64,000 bases of DNA from CAZWRK01 sp964635875 (GTDB taxonomy: Bacteria > Pseudomonadota > Gammaproteobacteria > Burkholderiales > Aquaspirillaceae), in assembly GCA_964635875.1 (NCBI GenBank), contig CAZWRK010000003.1:18578-82577 (forward strand). Reading direction: 5' to 3'. The notes below the pieces were generated by a model. It saw nothing but the letters and a program-made list of their open reading frames with translations. It ran no database searches and had not been told where the DNA came from. Made by a program: the position numbers and the translations under genes. Positions 34,501-43,401 of the stretch are shown piece by piece (position 1 is the first letter of the stretch; every line of letters starts with the position of its first letter).

Positions 34501-35114
34501 TTTACTAGTCGCAACTCTTGGTGAAGTAGATGTTCAAACTCAGCTAGCCAAGCTGGTTTTAATGCAGACGATTTTTCACCAGGGTCAATGATCTTCATTG
34601 CTGAAGTCATGTACCAGTTCTTGGTGCCCATTATGTCTGCTTTACGGATATGCTCTAGAAAGAATGAAGCATATCCGGCTCTAAACTGACGAAGCTGCTT
34701 CAAGTCATCTTCTTGTAGCATCTTCCCAATTACCATTACGTCGCAAGGCTCGGGTCCAGTAGCTGGGCCTAGCGTTACGTTTCCGTCAGCATCTTTTTGC
34801 TGGTTGGCACTCCAGCGATGCCCACTGACTACTGCGCGATTGGAAACATGGTCGCCGACTTTTATGTTGATGCTGACTGAGCCGGGGTTATAGAGTGCAT
34901 CACGTATAATTTGACGTAATGGTTTGTCTACGTTAGTTATGGCTGCTTTCTGCCCGCGACCTTCGACTACAGCTTCTGAGCCTAATGCTCTAGCCTGCTG
35001 TAAAAAACCTGGCCCTGGTGGCGGCATACCGGGTGCACTTATCGGCCATATAGGCTTCGCACCAACTGCTTGTTCTTTCTCTTTGCGTTTGGTTTTAACA
35101 GCTAGTTTGAGCAT
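31560..35114 (-). CDS. DNA polymerase A with N-terminal uracil-DNA-glycosylase-like domain
   Basis: An 1184-aa replicative polymerase. Domains: basic start; UDG-superfamily-like region (about 75-285; KPKYILCVGADALKLLLG and the His-loop-like MACEHPNSI); 3'-5' exonuclease (about 320-530; FDAEW Asp328/Glu330, GHFGNADMEW Asp419, YALYDAD); family A palm and fingers. Motif A is ADYVGAELF (Asp821), motif B RIVAKSVIFGVAYG (Arg887, Lys891, Tyr899), motif C QIHDA (Asp1026). The usual Glu after the motif C Asp is Ala here. A UDG-PolA fusion is also known in SPO1-type phages. No 5'-3' exonuclease domain. The primase and helicase lie just upstream. Confidence 0.93.
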   Translation of the reverse strand: MLKLAVKTKRKEKEQAVGAKPIWPISAPGMPPPGPGFLQQARALGSEAVVEGRGQKAAITNVDKPLRQIIRDALYNPGSVSINIKVGDHVSNRAVVSGHRWSANQQKDADGNVTLGPATGPEPCDVMVIGKMLQEDDLKQLRQFRAGYASFFLEHIRKADIMGTKNWYMTSAMKIIDPGEKSSALKPAWLAEFEHLLHQELRLVKPKYILCVGADALKLLLGKNHTLDKVRGTVQELKLDMRKTASDPESWHTIKVMACEHPNSIMRDQRKQPRFAKDIASFGTLIQGATPGAKEKGLDHRLIRNEIQLRKVIDDANKNNPTKLVAFDAEWEKQHPQNEGAYIRCVQFSWAHKAAACIALCEPGGEPSFKAIKRNSAGKPIKKNGKIVLTTKNGRDVAFSLLQEYFKDKRLVGHFGNADMEWLLHAGLDIQKQFEAPKNWKDCKTKGGWDTASMAHAIDETGVFNLTDQTLRLTQAPRYDVKLDEWKAEYCRKNKLKASQLEGYGECPDKILYPYALYDADVTRRIAIKYAKQLDKDSYGNNCWKSFWITHRAAPVALEITRVGLKINRNRLDRLTTVFMRKRDSLAKKIQTWARWPTLNLASSDHVRELLFGEKYNSKDDKGRTKRIRPPGAMSLYAMPAITTDKRPREWETIIGTPAEQTSKPSTNKSALGILFRESSRMKVYSKKRDKWVVKDCGKYIEDIRSYRFIDQVLKSVLRKPKETESDDDSIWADDDPFETDENGNLVYETGLPGAICDDDRVRTFISMLKETGRWASSRPPLMNLGKRREEDYKIILGPEYEYPLRSIIEADEGYTLVEADYVGAELFGMAILSGDELMIEHALRNQLPEDHENYYDIHSNIAVLAFGYDCPPTKVGLDSIGKKHMRIVAKSVIFGVAYGRGAKAVALAAREEGVTITEEEAQQVIDTIFRTYPKLVPFFAECRARVAHRDRSAPPPPRFITGVFGRHRRFPYTTDREMIGDFERQAMNFPLQNMVADAMSRALDKLRMYRQKHKLGFKFVLQIHDAALFLVPNKEVKNFVQKVLPLCMSKKVPITPRNLDGSARKNAKPYNLGIDIELHRFWGVQMSPQDCWDRKLDESLVGWHASKNFKNGWENHKIGNNVWLEKTGKQHPFVKDKKTGKVALKETLYKKAIAKGKLPEPDEPLHKAVKKIKDAELLKLVSI

Positions 35115-36232
35115 TTTATCTCGAAGACGTCTTGAAACTCGTTGGTCAAATCTACTGTTATTTTGTGTCGCCGCGCAACACTTGTGATAAGCTTGAACAG
35201 GTAGTTACGGTCGCAGTCCATTGGGTCTAGCTCGGTAGACATATACACCGGAAGTATTTTTGCTTCTAGGTCTTTTGACTGCCGCAGAAGTTTTGTTGCC
35301 GTTTCTATGTGGTGCGGCTTGTTTTTCTCCTCGGCAACTTTATCTTTGACCGGGTCAAGCAACACTACTAACACAGAGTCAGCGTCACAGCAGCTTACTA
35401 GCAACTTCATTTGGTTAGGCGATACTGTCTTTCCAAGTAACGCCATACCTTGAGGGCCTACTCCCCAGACGTCGCCAGCGCCTTCGACTAGAACTTTCGT
35501 TCTATACTTCTTTGCTCTGTCGAAGTTGTACAGGAGTTTGGACTTTTCCATGTTCGGGTCGTGAAACCATTTAGGCACAGTTTTTGGTCTGTGCACATCA
35601 AGGTAACGCCCTGTCCAGCCCGCAAACTTTCCTTTGAATACTACTGGGGCAATCAGTCGGTTTGCTGCTGCTTTGAAGGTAGGATCAGGACAAAAGCCTA
35701 CGCCAAATCTTAAACCTAGCGTTTTGACATCCATTAGTCGACGATTGGCGTAAAGCACAGCTTGATGATTTGGCGACTTTTCTGCCAATCTGTCAATGCG
35801 CCAAAGCTTGCCTGGCATTTTCGGTTTGCCGCGTTTTACAAGCTTGTCTGTGGTATCGTACTCAGGTGCTGTGTCTTGGAATCCGGCAAATGCTGGATCG
35901 TATAATTGATTATACAGTTCCTTACGTGCGTCGTAGTTGCTGAAGCAACTCTCATTCCAGCACTGAATTAGCCATAGGTTTTTTGATCTGGCTACTTCGT
36001 CGTACTGCCCCCACAGGTGACTAATGGATAATCGCTTTTTGTGATCCCTACAAATAGGACAACGCACATGGAACTCTTGTCCAGGTGCGTCGCGTCGCAA
36101 AACATAGCGCTTGCCGTTCTCAGTAAAGACCTCGTCGTAATGATGCGCCATAGGCAGGTCGGCCCGCACTACGTCGATATTGTCTTTACCAAAAACGCGA
36201 CAAAGCGCTACATACAGTTGCTTGTTGAGCAT
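35102..36232 (-). CDS. DnaG-type DNA primase
   Basis: A 376-aa protein. The N-terminal zinc finger CPIC (58-61) with CWNESC (91-96) is followed by the RNA-polymerase-like region and a TOPRIM domain: KVLVEGAGDVWG (Glu250), ALLGKTVSPNQ, and VVLLDPV (Asp293). This makes the RNA primers for lagging-strand synthesis. It is shorter than bacterial DnaG and lacks an obvious helicase-binding domain. It is sandwiched between helicase (2 nt gap) and polymerase (13 nt overlap), which supports the call. Confidence 0.88.
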   Translation of the reverse strand: MLNKQLYVALCRVFGKDNIDVVRADLPMAHHYDEVFTENGKRYVLRRDAPGQEFHVRCPICRDHKKRLSISHLWGQYDEVARSKNLWLIQCWNESCFSNYDARKELYNQLYDPAFAGFQDTAPEYDTTDKLVKRGKPKMPGKLWRIDRLAEKSPNHQAVLYANRRLMDVKTLGLRFGVGFCPDPTFKAAANRLIAPVVFKGKFAGWTGRYLDVHRPKTVPKWFHDPNMEKSKLLYNFDRAKKYRTKVLVEGAGDVWGVGPQGMALLGKTVSPNQMKLLVSCCDADSVLVVLLDPVKDKVAEEKNKPHHIETATKLLRQSKDLEAKILPVYMSTELDPMDCDRNYLFKLITSVARRHKITVDLTNEFQDVFEIKCSN

Positions 36233-36234
36233 AT

Positions 36235-37872
36235 TTACTTGTCTAGAGAGACACCAATGTCGTTGACGCTAATGAGCCTAGACCGCCCTGGGCGAGTGAC
36301 CGGAGCAGCTTCAGCTACCTTATGCAAATCGCGTGCGGACACTATTCTGCCACGGTCAATTCGATATGCTCCGTCCGTGCCTAAGACTCTGCCAAATGCG
36401 CCGTCAATGCGTATTACTACTGGTTCACGTTTCTCTGACCGACGTTGTTTTACGCAGGCCATTACTGCTAGATGGTCCTTTGTTTGTGTGCCTACCATGA
36501 AACCATAAACGCAGTTTTCCATGAAGTTCTTTGCTTCGCTAACGTCAGTGATTGCTGGAACTATACCGGCTTTTCGTGAGTTTGCTTTTGTGTCCATCTG
36601 GTGGAAAATCCAGACTGGCGTATCGAACTTCTTGGCAATAGAGTTTGAGACACGTAAAGGAAAACGTCCCAGCAGATGCCGCAGTTGTCTATCTGGGTCT
36701 TTGTTGTGGATTTGGCAATGACGATCAGCGGCGGCGCCAGCATAGTCAATTGCCACCATTGCTACACCAGGGTTACCTGCTTGTTGTTGGTGTCTTGCGA
36801 TAATTTTCGCAATACCTTGCTCCATGTCGCCGGATAGGTCGTATAGGGCTCTATCGTGACCGGAGAAATCAATCACACGCATATTCTTGTTCAGCTGATC
36901 TTTGGCGGTCTTCACGCGCTCAAGCTCACCTGGAACTTTCATATTACGGTCAAACATCGACTTGTATCGTGTTTTCTCGTAAGGCTTGTAGTTCTTTTTC
37001 TTCATCGTGCTCATCTTGTCCCACTTGCCTTCTGCGATTAAGTCTTTGTGACAGTTAGCAGCGTAGGATAAGAACCGAGGACGAACTAGCGGTAACTCTT
37101 CTTCGTAAGCGATATAGTATGCAACAGGCAGCTTGTCAATTAAGCCGGTGTTTTGTTGCGCTTGATAGTAGTTAGCAGCATTCACAACTAGTTGGCACGC
37201 TATGGTCGTTTTGCACACACCGTAAGGTGCACAAAACCCATAGACTTCTCCACCAACGTGACCGCCCTTCATGAACGTATCTAGAAAATCAATACCCGTA
37301 GATATCGGCTTAATCACTTCCATCGTATCGAAATCGTCTGGAAATGGTTCGTTGATATCTGCGCTGTCGATAGAGTGGATTCGCTCGATCTTGGCTATCG
37401 ACTCTTGCAGTAGCTCGGGAAGTCCTGCAAGCACGCCTTTATTACTAACCAAGCTTTCGACGCTAGCTTGCACTACTTGCTCTAGCAATCGCTTGGTGTA
37501 CTTAATGACTTTAGATCGGTTTTCAATGCGCGACTCTTTAGTCAACGCAATAAACTTTGACAGTATTCTGTCAGCAGACTCAAGCTGGTGTTCCGCTATA
37601 TCTCCGTCAAAATTCTCAACCCACGAGTTAAGCTCGGTGGTGAATATATCTTTTGGCGGAAGCTTCTCGTATTCCTCGTAGTGCTTGTCAGTTATATCAA
37701 CAACTGCGGCAAAGTGTACGCCGTACTTTTGCAGTACTTCCGGCGTCAGCTGTCCACGAACAGTAGAGAAGAAGCTCTTATCGCGAGCGTACATAGCGAC
37801 TATCAGCTCAAGTTGCGCCTGGCTTACGTGTTTCTGGTAAGCTGGCAACTTGGGTTTTTGCTTAAACGCCAC
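36235..37872 (-). CDS. DnaB-type replicative helicase with altered Walker A
   Basis: A 545-aa protein. GTG start with GGAGG 8 nt upstream. The N-terminal ~185 residues are helical. The RecA-like helicase core begins at STGIDFLDTFMKGGHVGGEVYG. The Walker A is GFCAPYGVCKTT (212-223), where Cys220 replaces the usual Gly before Lys-Thr. Walker B is VAMVAIDYAGA, followed by IAKKFDTPVWIFHQMD and a C-terminal VKQRRSEKREPVVIRIDG. It should unwind DNA at the fork as a hexamer with the adjacent primase. Confidence 0.88.
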   Translation of the reverse strand: MAFKQKPKLPAYQKHVSQAQLELIVAMYARDKSFFSTVRGQLTPEVLQKYGVHFAAVVDITDKHYEEYEKLPPKDIFTTELNSWVENFDGDIAEHQLESADRILSKFIALTKESRIENRSKVIKYTKRLLEQVVQASVESLVSNKGVLAGLPELLQESIAKIERIHSIDSADINEPFPDDFDTMEVIKPISTGIDFLDTFMKGGHVGGEVYGFCAPYGVCKTTIACQLVVNAANYYQAQQNTGLIDKLPVAYYIAYEEELPLVRPRFLSYAANCHKDLIAEGKWDKMSTMKKKNYKPYEKTRYKSMFDRNMKVPGELERVKTAKDQLNKNMRVIDFSGHDRALYDLSGDMEQGIAKIIARHQQQAGNPGVAMVAIDYAGAAADRHCQIHNKDPDRQLRHLLGRFPLRVSNSIAKKFDTPVWIFHQMDTKANSRKAGIVPAITDVSEAKNFMENCVYGFMVGTQTKDHLAVMACVKQRRSEKREPVVIRIDGAFGRVLGTDGAYRIDRGRIVSARDLHKVAEAAPVTRPGRSRLISVNDIGVSLDK

Positions 37873-38581
37873 GCAATAAACCTCCAGTTAGTCGCTCTTC
37901 AAGTTTTATTAGCCTGGGTGGAATATGCTTGCCCCATACAGCTTGATACTCAGCCGGACTCATTAAGTATTGCGCTAGCGCCAGCTTCTCGTAGTAAGCC
38001 GCCACATCATGCAATTTTTCTGAGCAGGCCATGCTGTATCGAAACAGTGGAGACAGGGCAACGCCATGCTCGTCAAGAAGTACGAACTTGCATTCTTCTT
38101 TCTTAGACGCCAGGCCATACTTAGCAACGGTACTCATCCAGTAGTTAAAGCAGCTTTCCTTTTGCGCTCTAAACTGGTGGTCAATCTCCTCTTTTATTTT
38201 GCTACATGCCTCTTTATACATAGGCAGGTACTTCTCGTTGGCGAGCGAATTAGGATGCACAAAAAAGTGCGCCCTACCGCGCAGCCTAGCCTCATCGAAG
38301 CGAGCTTTTACGCACTTGGTAAAATTTAAACCGTGCGTCAGAAAAAACATGACGGCATTTTGCCATTCACGTTCTTTGTACTTCTTAGGTACAGCAGTAA
38401 AGCCGGTGTCTTGCAAGTACGCCAGATTTCGCTGCTCCGTGTATATTGCTCGCAAGTGTTGTACTAGATACTCTAGCGACGAACTTTCAACTTTTTTCGT
38501 TTGGCTTTGGAAAACGATTTTAAGTTTGAGTTTGCCAACTTTGAATCGTACTGTGCGCCTGCTGGTAGTTTTTGTTTCCAT
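37862..38581 (-). CDS. Unknown protein in the replication cluster (239 aa)
   Basis: SD AAGGA supports the ATG at 38581, inside the 3' end of the UvsW-like gene (109-nt overlap). The N-terminus carries the basic/hydrophobic tail (RRTVRFKVGKLKLKIVF). The rest is helical with Tyr and His (LAYLQDTGFTAVPKKYKE, ARLRGRAHFFVHPN). It overlaps the helicase gene by 11 nt. A helicase-loader or SSB-related role would fit its place, but there is no motif evidence. Confidence 0.7.
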   Translation of the reverse strand: METKTTSRRTVRFKVGKLKLKIVFQSQTKKVESSSLEYLVQHLRAIYTEQRNLAYLQDTGFTAVPKKYKEREWQNAVMFFLTHGLNFTKCVKARFDEARLRGRAHFFVHPNSLANEKYLPMYKEACSKIKEEIDHQFRAQKESCFNYWMSTVAKYGLASKKEECKFVLLDEHGVALSPLFRYSMACSEKLHDVAAYYEKLALAQYLMSPAEYQAVWGKHIPPRLIKLEERLTGGLLRGV

Positions 38582-40020
38582 TTCTTCCTTGCGTACTGCC
38601 GACGGCGACCTAGCGCATTTGTTGCGAAGCCAACGTCAAACTCGTCGCAGTAGTCAATGAGAATGCCTTTAGATTTGCCCAGCCGTGACAATCGACCTGG
38701 AATTTGAGTGTCGTTAACTTTGCTGCCACCGGCGTCTGCACGTATAAGTACTTGCAGTTTGTGAAAGTTAACGCCTCGGTTCCAGACGGAAGTAGCAATA
38801 ACTTTCTTCAGCGTTCCTGCCTCAAACCTCGTTTTCATTTTGTCCCGCTGCTGCGGGGTTAATGGTACGTAGTTTTTAGGCAGCAGCCCTAGTTGTTTAA
38901 ACTCGGCCAGTTTTTTGGGACTAATCGTTGAGTAACAAATTTCAAAGTCAGGTAACAGTTGCTTTAAGTGCACAGCATGATCTACTGTGTTAACTACTAT
39001 GAGCAGCTGATCGTCAGGATAGCTATTGGCATCGTTAGCTATCAGTTTGTTTCGTGCGGCATTGCGCCAGATGCCGTACTTCTGCTTGATGATGCGAGGA
39101 GCAGCAGGCGATACTGGACTTTTGATATTAACAGAGCGCCAGTGAACTTCGATGGGGACAATTAGCCCAACCTTCATCGCGGCGTCGTATGACAGCGTAG
39201 CAATACGCGGTCCAAACAAACCTTCAAGCTCGAAGTCAGCGCCATCCATTCGGTCTTTGTAGTTAGCGCTTAGCCCAATAAACCGGCAAGACTTAAAGGC
39301 GCTCAGCGCTTTAAGCATTTTGGGCGTGGCTAGCTCTTGCGTCTCGTCAACAAGTAACGCATCGGGCTTCCAGTCTATGGCATGGTGCAATGAGCCGGTT
39401 GAACAGCACATTACCCTCGCACCAACATTTTCTTTTTTCTCTGAACAGTATATGCCGACGTTTGGCAGAACTTTCTTTAACCCAGCATAAGCTTCTTTGA
39501 GTACTGCTTGATGTTTTGTTGTAAACACCAGTCTTGCTTTGGGCAATGCTTGGCAGTATACGCGTGCCAGAAAGCTTTTACCGGCGCCGGTAGGGTAACA
39601 AACTTGCCCACGCTCTGCTGTGACCATGCGCAGCAGCAGTTCTTTTTGTTTCGGTCGAAAACCAGTTTCTTCGATTACTTGTTTATCGACCGTGAACGCA
39701 CCTTTGCGACCGATTGGTCTGAGGTCTTTAATATCTATCTGTCGCTTTAGGCGTTTGATGGCTACTAGTATCTTTGTGAGATAACCGGAGTTTGTTAGCA
39801 GCTGATTGCTAGCGTTACCTTTTATGACTTTGTAGCATCGCACAGTCGTAAACACCATTCTCTCATTGTTGTGTTTACGCCGCTCAGCTTCAGTAGCCAG
39901 GTATACCGCTTTTCGGTATTTGAGTAACGGCTTGAGTATTCTCGATAACTTCTTGTCGAGCGGGAATATTCTCATCAACAAGCCGTCGCGTCTGATATTT
40001 ACTATTTTGGTTTTAGTCAT
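38473..40020 (-). CDS. UvsW-like superfamily 2 helicase
   Basis: A 515-aa protein. Motif Q/I region FRPKQKELLLRMV...CYPTGAGKSF (Walker A 143-149), motif II VDETQEL (225-228), motif III GLSAN, and in the second RecA-like domain WNRGVNFHKLQVLIRAD and QIPGRLSRLGKSKG (motif VI). The ~100-residue N-terminal part fits the UvsW-type substrate domain. In T4 this enzyme branch-migrates and unwinds R-loops, moving replication from origins to recombination. The C-terminus is basic (KAKRKKLKVRR). Confidence 0.9.
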   Translation of the reverse strand: MTKTKIVNIRRDGLLMRIFPLDKKLSRILKPLLKYRKAVYLATEAERRKHNNERMVFTTVRCYKVIKGNASNQLLTNSGYLTKILVAIKRLKRQIDIKDLRPIGRKGAFTVDKQVIEETGFRPKQKELLLRMVTAERGQVCYPTGAGKSFLARVYCQALPKARLVFTTKHQAVLKEAYAGLKKVLPNVGIYCSEKKENVGARVMCCSTGSLHHAIDWKPDALLVDETQELATPKMLKALSAFKSCRFIGLSANYKDRMDGADFELEGLFGPRIATLSYDAAMKVGLIVPIEVHWRSVNIKSPVSPAAPRIIKQKYGIWRNAARNKLIANDANSYPDDQLLIVVNTVDHAVHLKQLLPDFEICYSTISPKKLAEFKQLGLLPKNYVPLTPQQRDKMKTRFEAGTLKKVIATSVWNRGVNFHKLQVLIRADAGGSKVNDTQIPGRLSRLGKSKGILIDYCDEFDVGFATNALGRRRQYARKKWKQKLPAGAQYDSKLANSNLKSFSKAKRKKLKVRR

Positions 40021-41285
40021 CAGCTAACGCCAAGAGGCTTGTAACCTAGTTTAAGCGGCCAGGCTGATCTGGCATAAATTACGCTGTCAGCGAGCTTGCT
40101 TACATCAGCACGCGGCAGTACGCGCGGAGGCGGTTTTTTAGTTTCGCGATCCGGGCTTGCAATATCTTCAAAGAAGTACTGTGGTACAAAGAACTCCCAA
40201 CCGACTGGGGCTGTCTCATGTAGCCAGTATTTGGCTAAGTACAGCAGTACAGACTTTAACGCAAACGCTACTGCGGCATGACCACTGGGCGAGGCTAGAC
40301 ACTTCCTAAGGTCGGTATATGACGGCGCTAATGGCAGGGTTTTAAAGTAGCCCTTTATTAGCGTCGTGAAGATGCTGTTGATTTCTTGCAAGTTGAACGA
40401 TCTTACTTGTAACGGACACGTCTCTAACCCTAGGCAAACTTGCAAAAGAACAAGTAATCGTTCTTCGGCATCGGTAGTGGGCTCAAACAAGTGCTCGTTG
40501 GTAAGCGCCGCTGTGACGACTGGTACGGAGCAGTTAATACCAAAGTAGCCACAAAGTTCATCCATGCCGTAATGGTTGCAAATGTCAGCTAAGCTGCCAT
40601 CGTGCTGCTCATGCAGACTGTCATGTGTCATAAACCAGCGAGGGTCTTCGATGAGGCACAACAGTTTTGCTAGCGCTGATTTCAATGCTTTTGGTAAGTC
40701 GCCTACAATTTTTGTTCGACGTTGTAACGGTTTGGGCAGTAGCGAATCGACTACGCAAGCCGCAGGATGCGAGGCCCAATTAGCCGGGTTACTGAGAAAC
40801 TGATAGGCTCGATACTCAGCTACGCCAACTGGGCGCCAACCACCCAGCATGGTTAGTTGCGGCGTATTGTTTGAACACATATAGTCAAATACGACATCGG
40901 GAGGCGTATACGACGTCATGCGTAAAAACTTTGGCGTCACAAACTTTACGATACCTTTTGCATCCCGGCTTAGGCAATCTGCTGCGGCTAGCAGCAACGG
41001 TGCTTGGCACATGCTGCCTACTATTTTGGCTTCGATTACCGTCTTTAGGCCTGGCTCATTGTGCTCCGCAATTACGCGGTCGAATAGCTCGCCAGGGTGT
41101 AAGGTTGTTTGTCCTGTACCGCCTCCATACTTGAAGTGCACACTGTTGTTGCTTCCTTTATAGAGCAGTACAGTGCGTAACAGATGCCGCGTATGCGCCG
41201 AAGTTGACAGTTTATGTGAATCTGATGACATTATCAAAAACTGCTTTTCGTTGATTTGTGGAACGTCCAAGAAGTCTGTCGTCAT
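40020..41285 (-). CDS. Unknown protein between UvsW-like and SbcC genes (421 aa)
   Basis: Starts at ATG 41285 inside the 3' end of the SbcC gene (74-nt overlap); no good SD is seen, and an ATG at 41231 is also possible. The body is alpha/beta with many His/Cys (MTHDSLHEQHDGSLADICNH). No motif recognised. Stop and next start overlap (TGATG), so it is translated with the UvsW-like gene. Confidence 0.7.
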   Translation of the reverse strand: MTTDFLDVPQINEKQFLIMSSDSHKLSTSAHTRHLLRTVLLYKGSNNSVHFKYGGGTGQTTLHPGELFDRVIAEHNEPGLKTVIEAKIVGSMCQAPLLLAAADCLSRDAKGIVKFVTPKFLRMTSYTPPDVVFDYMCSNNTPQLTMLGGWRPVGVAEYRAYQFLSNPANWASHPAACVVDSLLPKPLQRRTKIVGDLPKALKSALAKLLCLIEDPRWFMTHDSLHEQHDGSLADICNHYGMDELCGYFGINCSVPVVTAALTNEHLFEPTTDAEERLLVLLQVCLGLETCPLQVRSFNLQEINSIFTTLIKGYFKTLPLAPSYTDLRKCLASPSGHAAVAFALKSVLLYLAKYWLHETAPVGWEFFVPQYFFEDIASPDRETKKPPPRVLPRADVSKLADSVIYARSAWPLKLGYKPLGVS

Positions 41286-43401
41286 GTGTTACTAACAAGA
41301 GTTGTCTTCCTTCGCGTTTAAGTTGTACTGATAACTCGGATAGAAACTCTGCAAACTTATCTAGCTTATCGCTGTCGACACCTGAAGTTGGCTCGTCAAG
41401 CACTAATAAACTTTGTTCATTAGCAGACAAACGAAAGGCTATTGCCAGCATAGTTTTTTGACCACCGGATAACTGCCGCACGGTATGCAAGCTACCATCT
41501 TGCTTCTTAGCTAGCAGTGTCAGGTCGTCATCGAGCTTTACGGAGAATGGGCAGTTGAAGCGAACTAACCAACTATTGATTTTCTCCAATTGGGTAATTA
41601 AATAGCTCTCAATGATTACTCGCTGTAGTTTGTCTCGATGCAGAATCTCGCGCCATTCGGTTAAGTCTTTCAGCCAATTTGACAGCTGGCTTTGCATTTT
41701 AGCTGTTGCTTTGCATTTGGCTATGCGCTTACGCAATGACACGACATCGGCTCTGTAGTCTTCTAGTATTGTCTTATTAGCCTCTAGATTGGCTTTGGCT
41801 TTGTTGTGCCTAGCAACAGCTGCTTCTAGCTGCTCGGTTTGCTCGGCTAGAAGTTTAGTATCTGCGTACTTATCTGCCAGACTTTGAGTTTTTGCCAACT
41901 GCCCTTTTAATGCGCCGTAGGTCGATTTGGCTTCCGTAACTACTGCGTTAAGGCTTTCCAGCTTCGTTGCAACATCACGATGCTCTGAATTGAACATAGT
42001 TGCCGCGACAAGTTTATTACGTATTTTACGCACTTTAGCGCCGGAGCACTTTGGCAGAGCTTTCAGGTCAGCTTTGTGCAGCTTGATAGCTTGCTTGCAT
42101 TTGCCAACAGATGCTTTTGCATTGTCGAGTTTATGAACTAGTTGCTGCAACTCGTTGTTTAACTCCGTGTGGCTTTGAAGCATTTCTTTTTCAGCTTTTA
42201 ACGACAACGTTAATTGCTTTGAAACGTCATCCAATTCCGTTTTAGTCTGCTTCATATCTGACTTGCTTAACTTGCCGCCGCAAGTAGGGCATACGCCCTG
42301 TTTCAGTAAGTCTATTCGCCGTTCGAGAGTTTTTTCTTTTTCTGACAAGTCGACGCGTGATCTAGTCAGCGTCGTATACTGCGCAGCAATGTCGTTGACT
42401 TCTTTTTGCAGTGACGCTATCTGTTCTTCTAGCTTGTTAGCACTAGTAAGCGCAGACAGTAGCTGTTCTTTGTTTTTGGCTAACTCAACTACAAGCTTTT
42501 TGCGTCTATCGGCATCTTGAACTAGCTTGAACCAGCGTTCGCTGTTTTTTGCGAAAGCCTCTTTTTTAGCATCAAGCTCAGCTAGCTTTTGCTTGAGTTC
42601 ATCAATTTGTGGCTGGTTACGCGCAACTACATCTTTGTACTTTTGTTTGGCTGCCGCAACATTGGTACGAAGTTGGTTTCTGTTACGTAATTTCAGCAGT
42701 ATGGAGCGATATTTTGACGCGCGTGTTTTTGCGGCAGCCACATCGTCGAGTAGCTTGCTTTTGAATTTGCATATTAGCCCAGCTATTTCGCCTAGACGTG
42801 TTTTTCGCTCAACTAGTTGCAACCGCAACTGCTTAAGGTCTTGCGCAGTATCGTGCCTTAGCAGTTGACTATCTTTGTTTAGCTGATCGTGTAAAACACT
42901 TCTGATTTTTTCTATGCGGGCTAAGTCGCAGAACTGACCGATGTATTCTAACCAGCTTGCTTTAGTTAGATGCAAGAAGTCATCTACTTTGCCTTGCGAA
43001 ATAAACACTGCGCTGCTTAGCAGACTTCTCGACGCGCCAAATAACGTCTCTAGTTCAAAGGCAATGGCATTAGCGGCAGTTATTACGCGGCCATCAGGTA
43101 GCGTCAGCCGTGACTTATTTTTACGTAAGTCTTTTTCTATTGTTATATCAACATCGTTAATGCGCCAACGAGCTTTTACATAAGCGTCGCCTTTGGACCC
43201 ATAACGTATGTTGTGAGACTTCTTTTTGTAATGCTCTCCCCACGTTTCTGTTATGGAGAACATGATGGCGTCTAACAGTGAAGATTTACCAACACCGTTA
43301 GGGCCTACTATGCAGGTGATGCCGTGCTGGAAGTCTTGTTTGAACGACTTAAGTTGTCGCCAATTTTTTAGCTCTATGCTTAGAAGCTTTACAACTCTCA
43401 T
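41212..43401 (-). CDS. SbcC/gp46-like recombination nuclease ATPase
   Basis: About 729 aa from ATG 43401 (the frame also opens at a TTG, 43407). Walker A GPNGVGKS (33-40), long coiled-coil arms, a zinc hook CPTCGGKL near the middle, ABC signature QLSGGQKTMLAIAF, and Walker B LLVLDEPTSGVD. This is the full Rad50/SbcC plan. With the SbcD partner encoded just upstream it would process DNA ends for recombination and replication restart. It overlaps the SbcD gene by about 53 nt. Confidence 0.93.
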   Translation of the reverse strand: MRVVKLLSIELKNWRQLKSFKQDFQHGITCIVGPNGVGKSSLLDAIMFSITETWGEHYKKKSHNIRYGSKGDAYVKARWRINDVDITIEKDLRKNKSRLTLPDGRVITAANAIAFELETLFGASRSLLSSAVFISQGKVDDFLHLTKASWLEYIGQFCDLARIEKIRSVLHDQLNKDSQLLRHDTAQDLKQLRLQLVERKTRLGEIAGLICKFKSKLLDDVAAAKTRASKYRSILLKLRNRNQLRTNVAAAKQKYKDVVARNQPQIDELKQKLAELDAKKEAFAKNSERWFKLVQDADRRKKLVVELAKNKEQLLSALTSANKLEEQIASLQKEVNDIAAQYTTLTRSRVDLSEKEKTLERRIDLLKQGVCPTCGGKLSKSDMKQTKTELDDVSKQLTLSLKAEKEMLQSHTELNNELQQLVHKLDNAKASVGKCKQAIKLHKADLKALPKCSGAKVRKIRNKLVAATMFNSEHRDVATKLESLNAVVTEAKSTYGALKGQLAKTQSLADKYADTKLLAEQTEQLEAAVARHNKAKANLEANKTILEDYRADVVSLRKRIAKCKATAKMQSQLSNWLKDLTEWREILHRDKLQRVIIESYLITQLEKINSWLVRFNCPFSVKLDDDLTLLAKKQDGSLHTVRQLSGGQKTMLAIAFRLSANEQSLLVLDEPTSGVDSDKLDKFAEFLSELSVQLKREGRQLLLVTHDDRLLGRSTNQRKAVFDNVIRFT

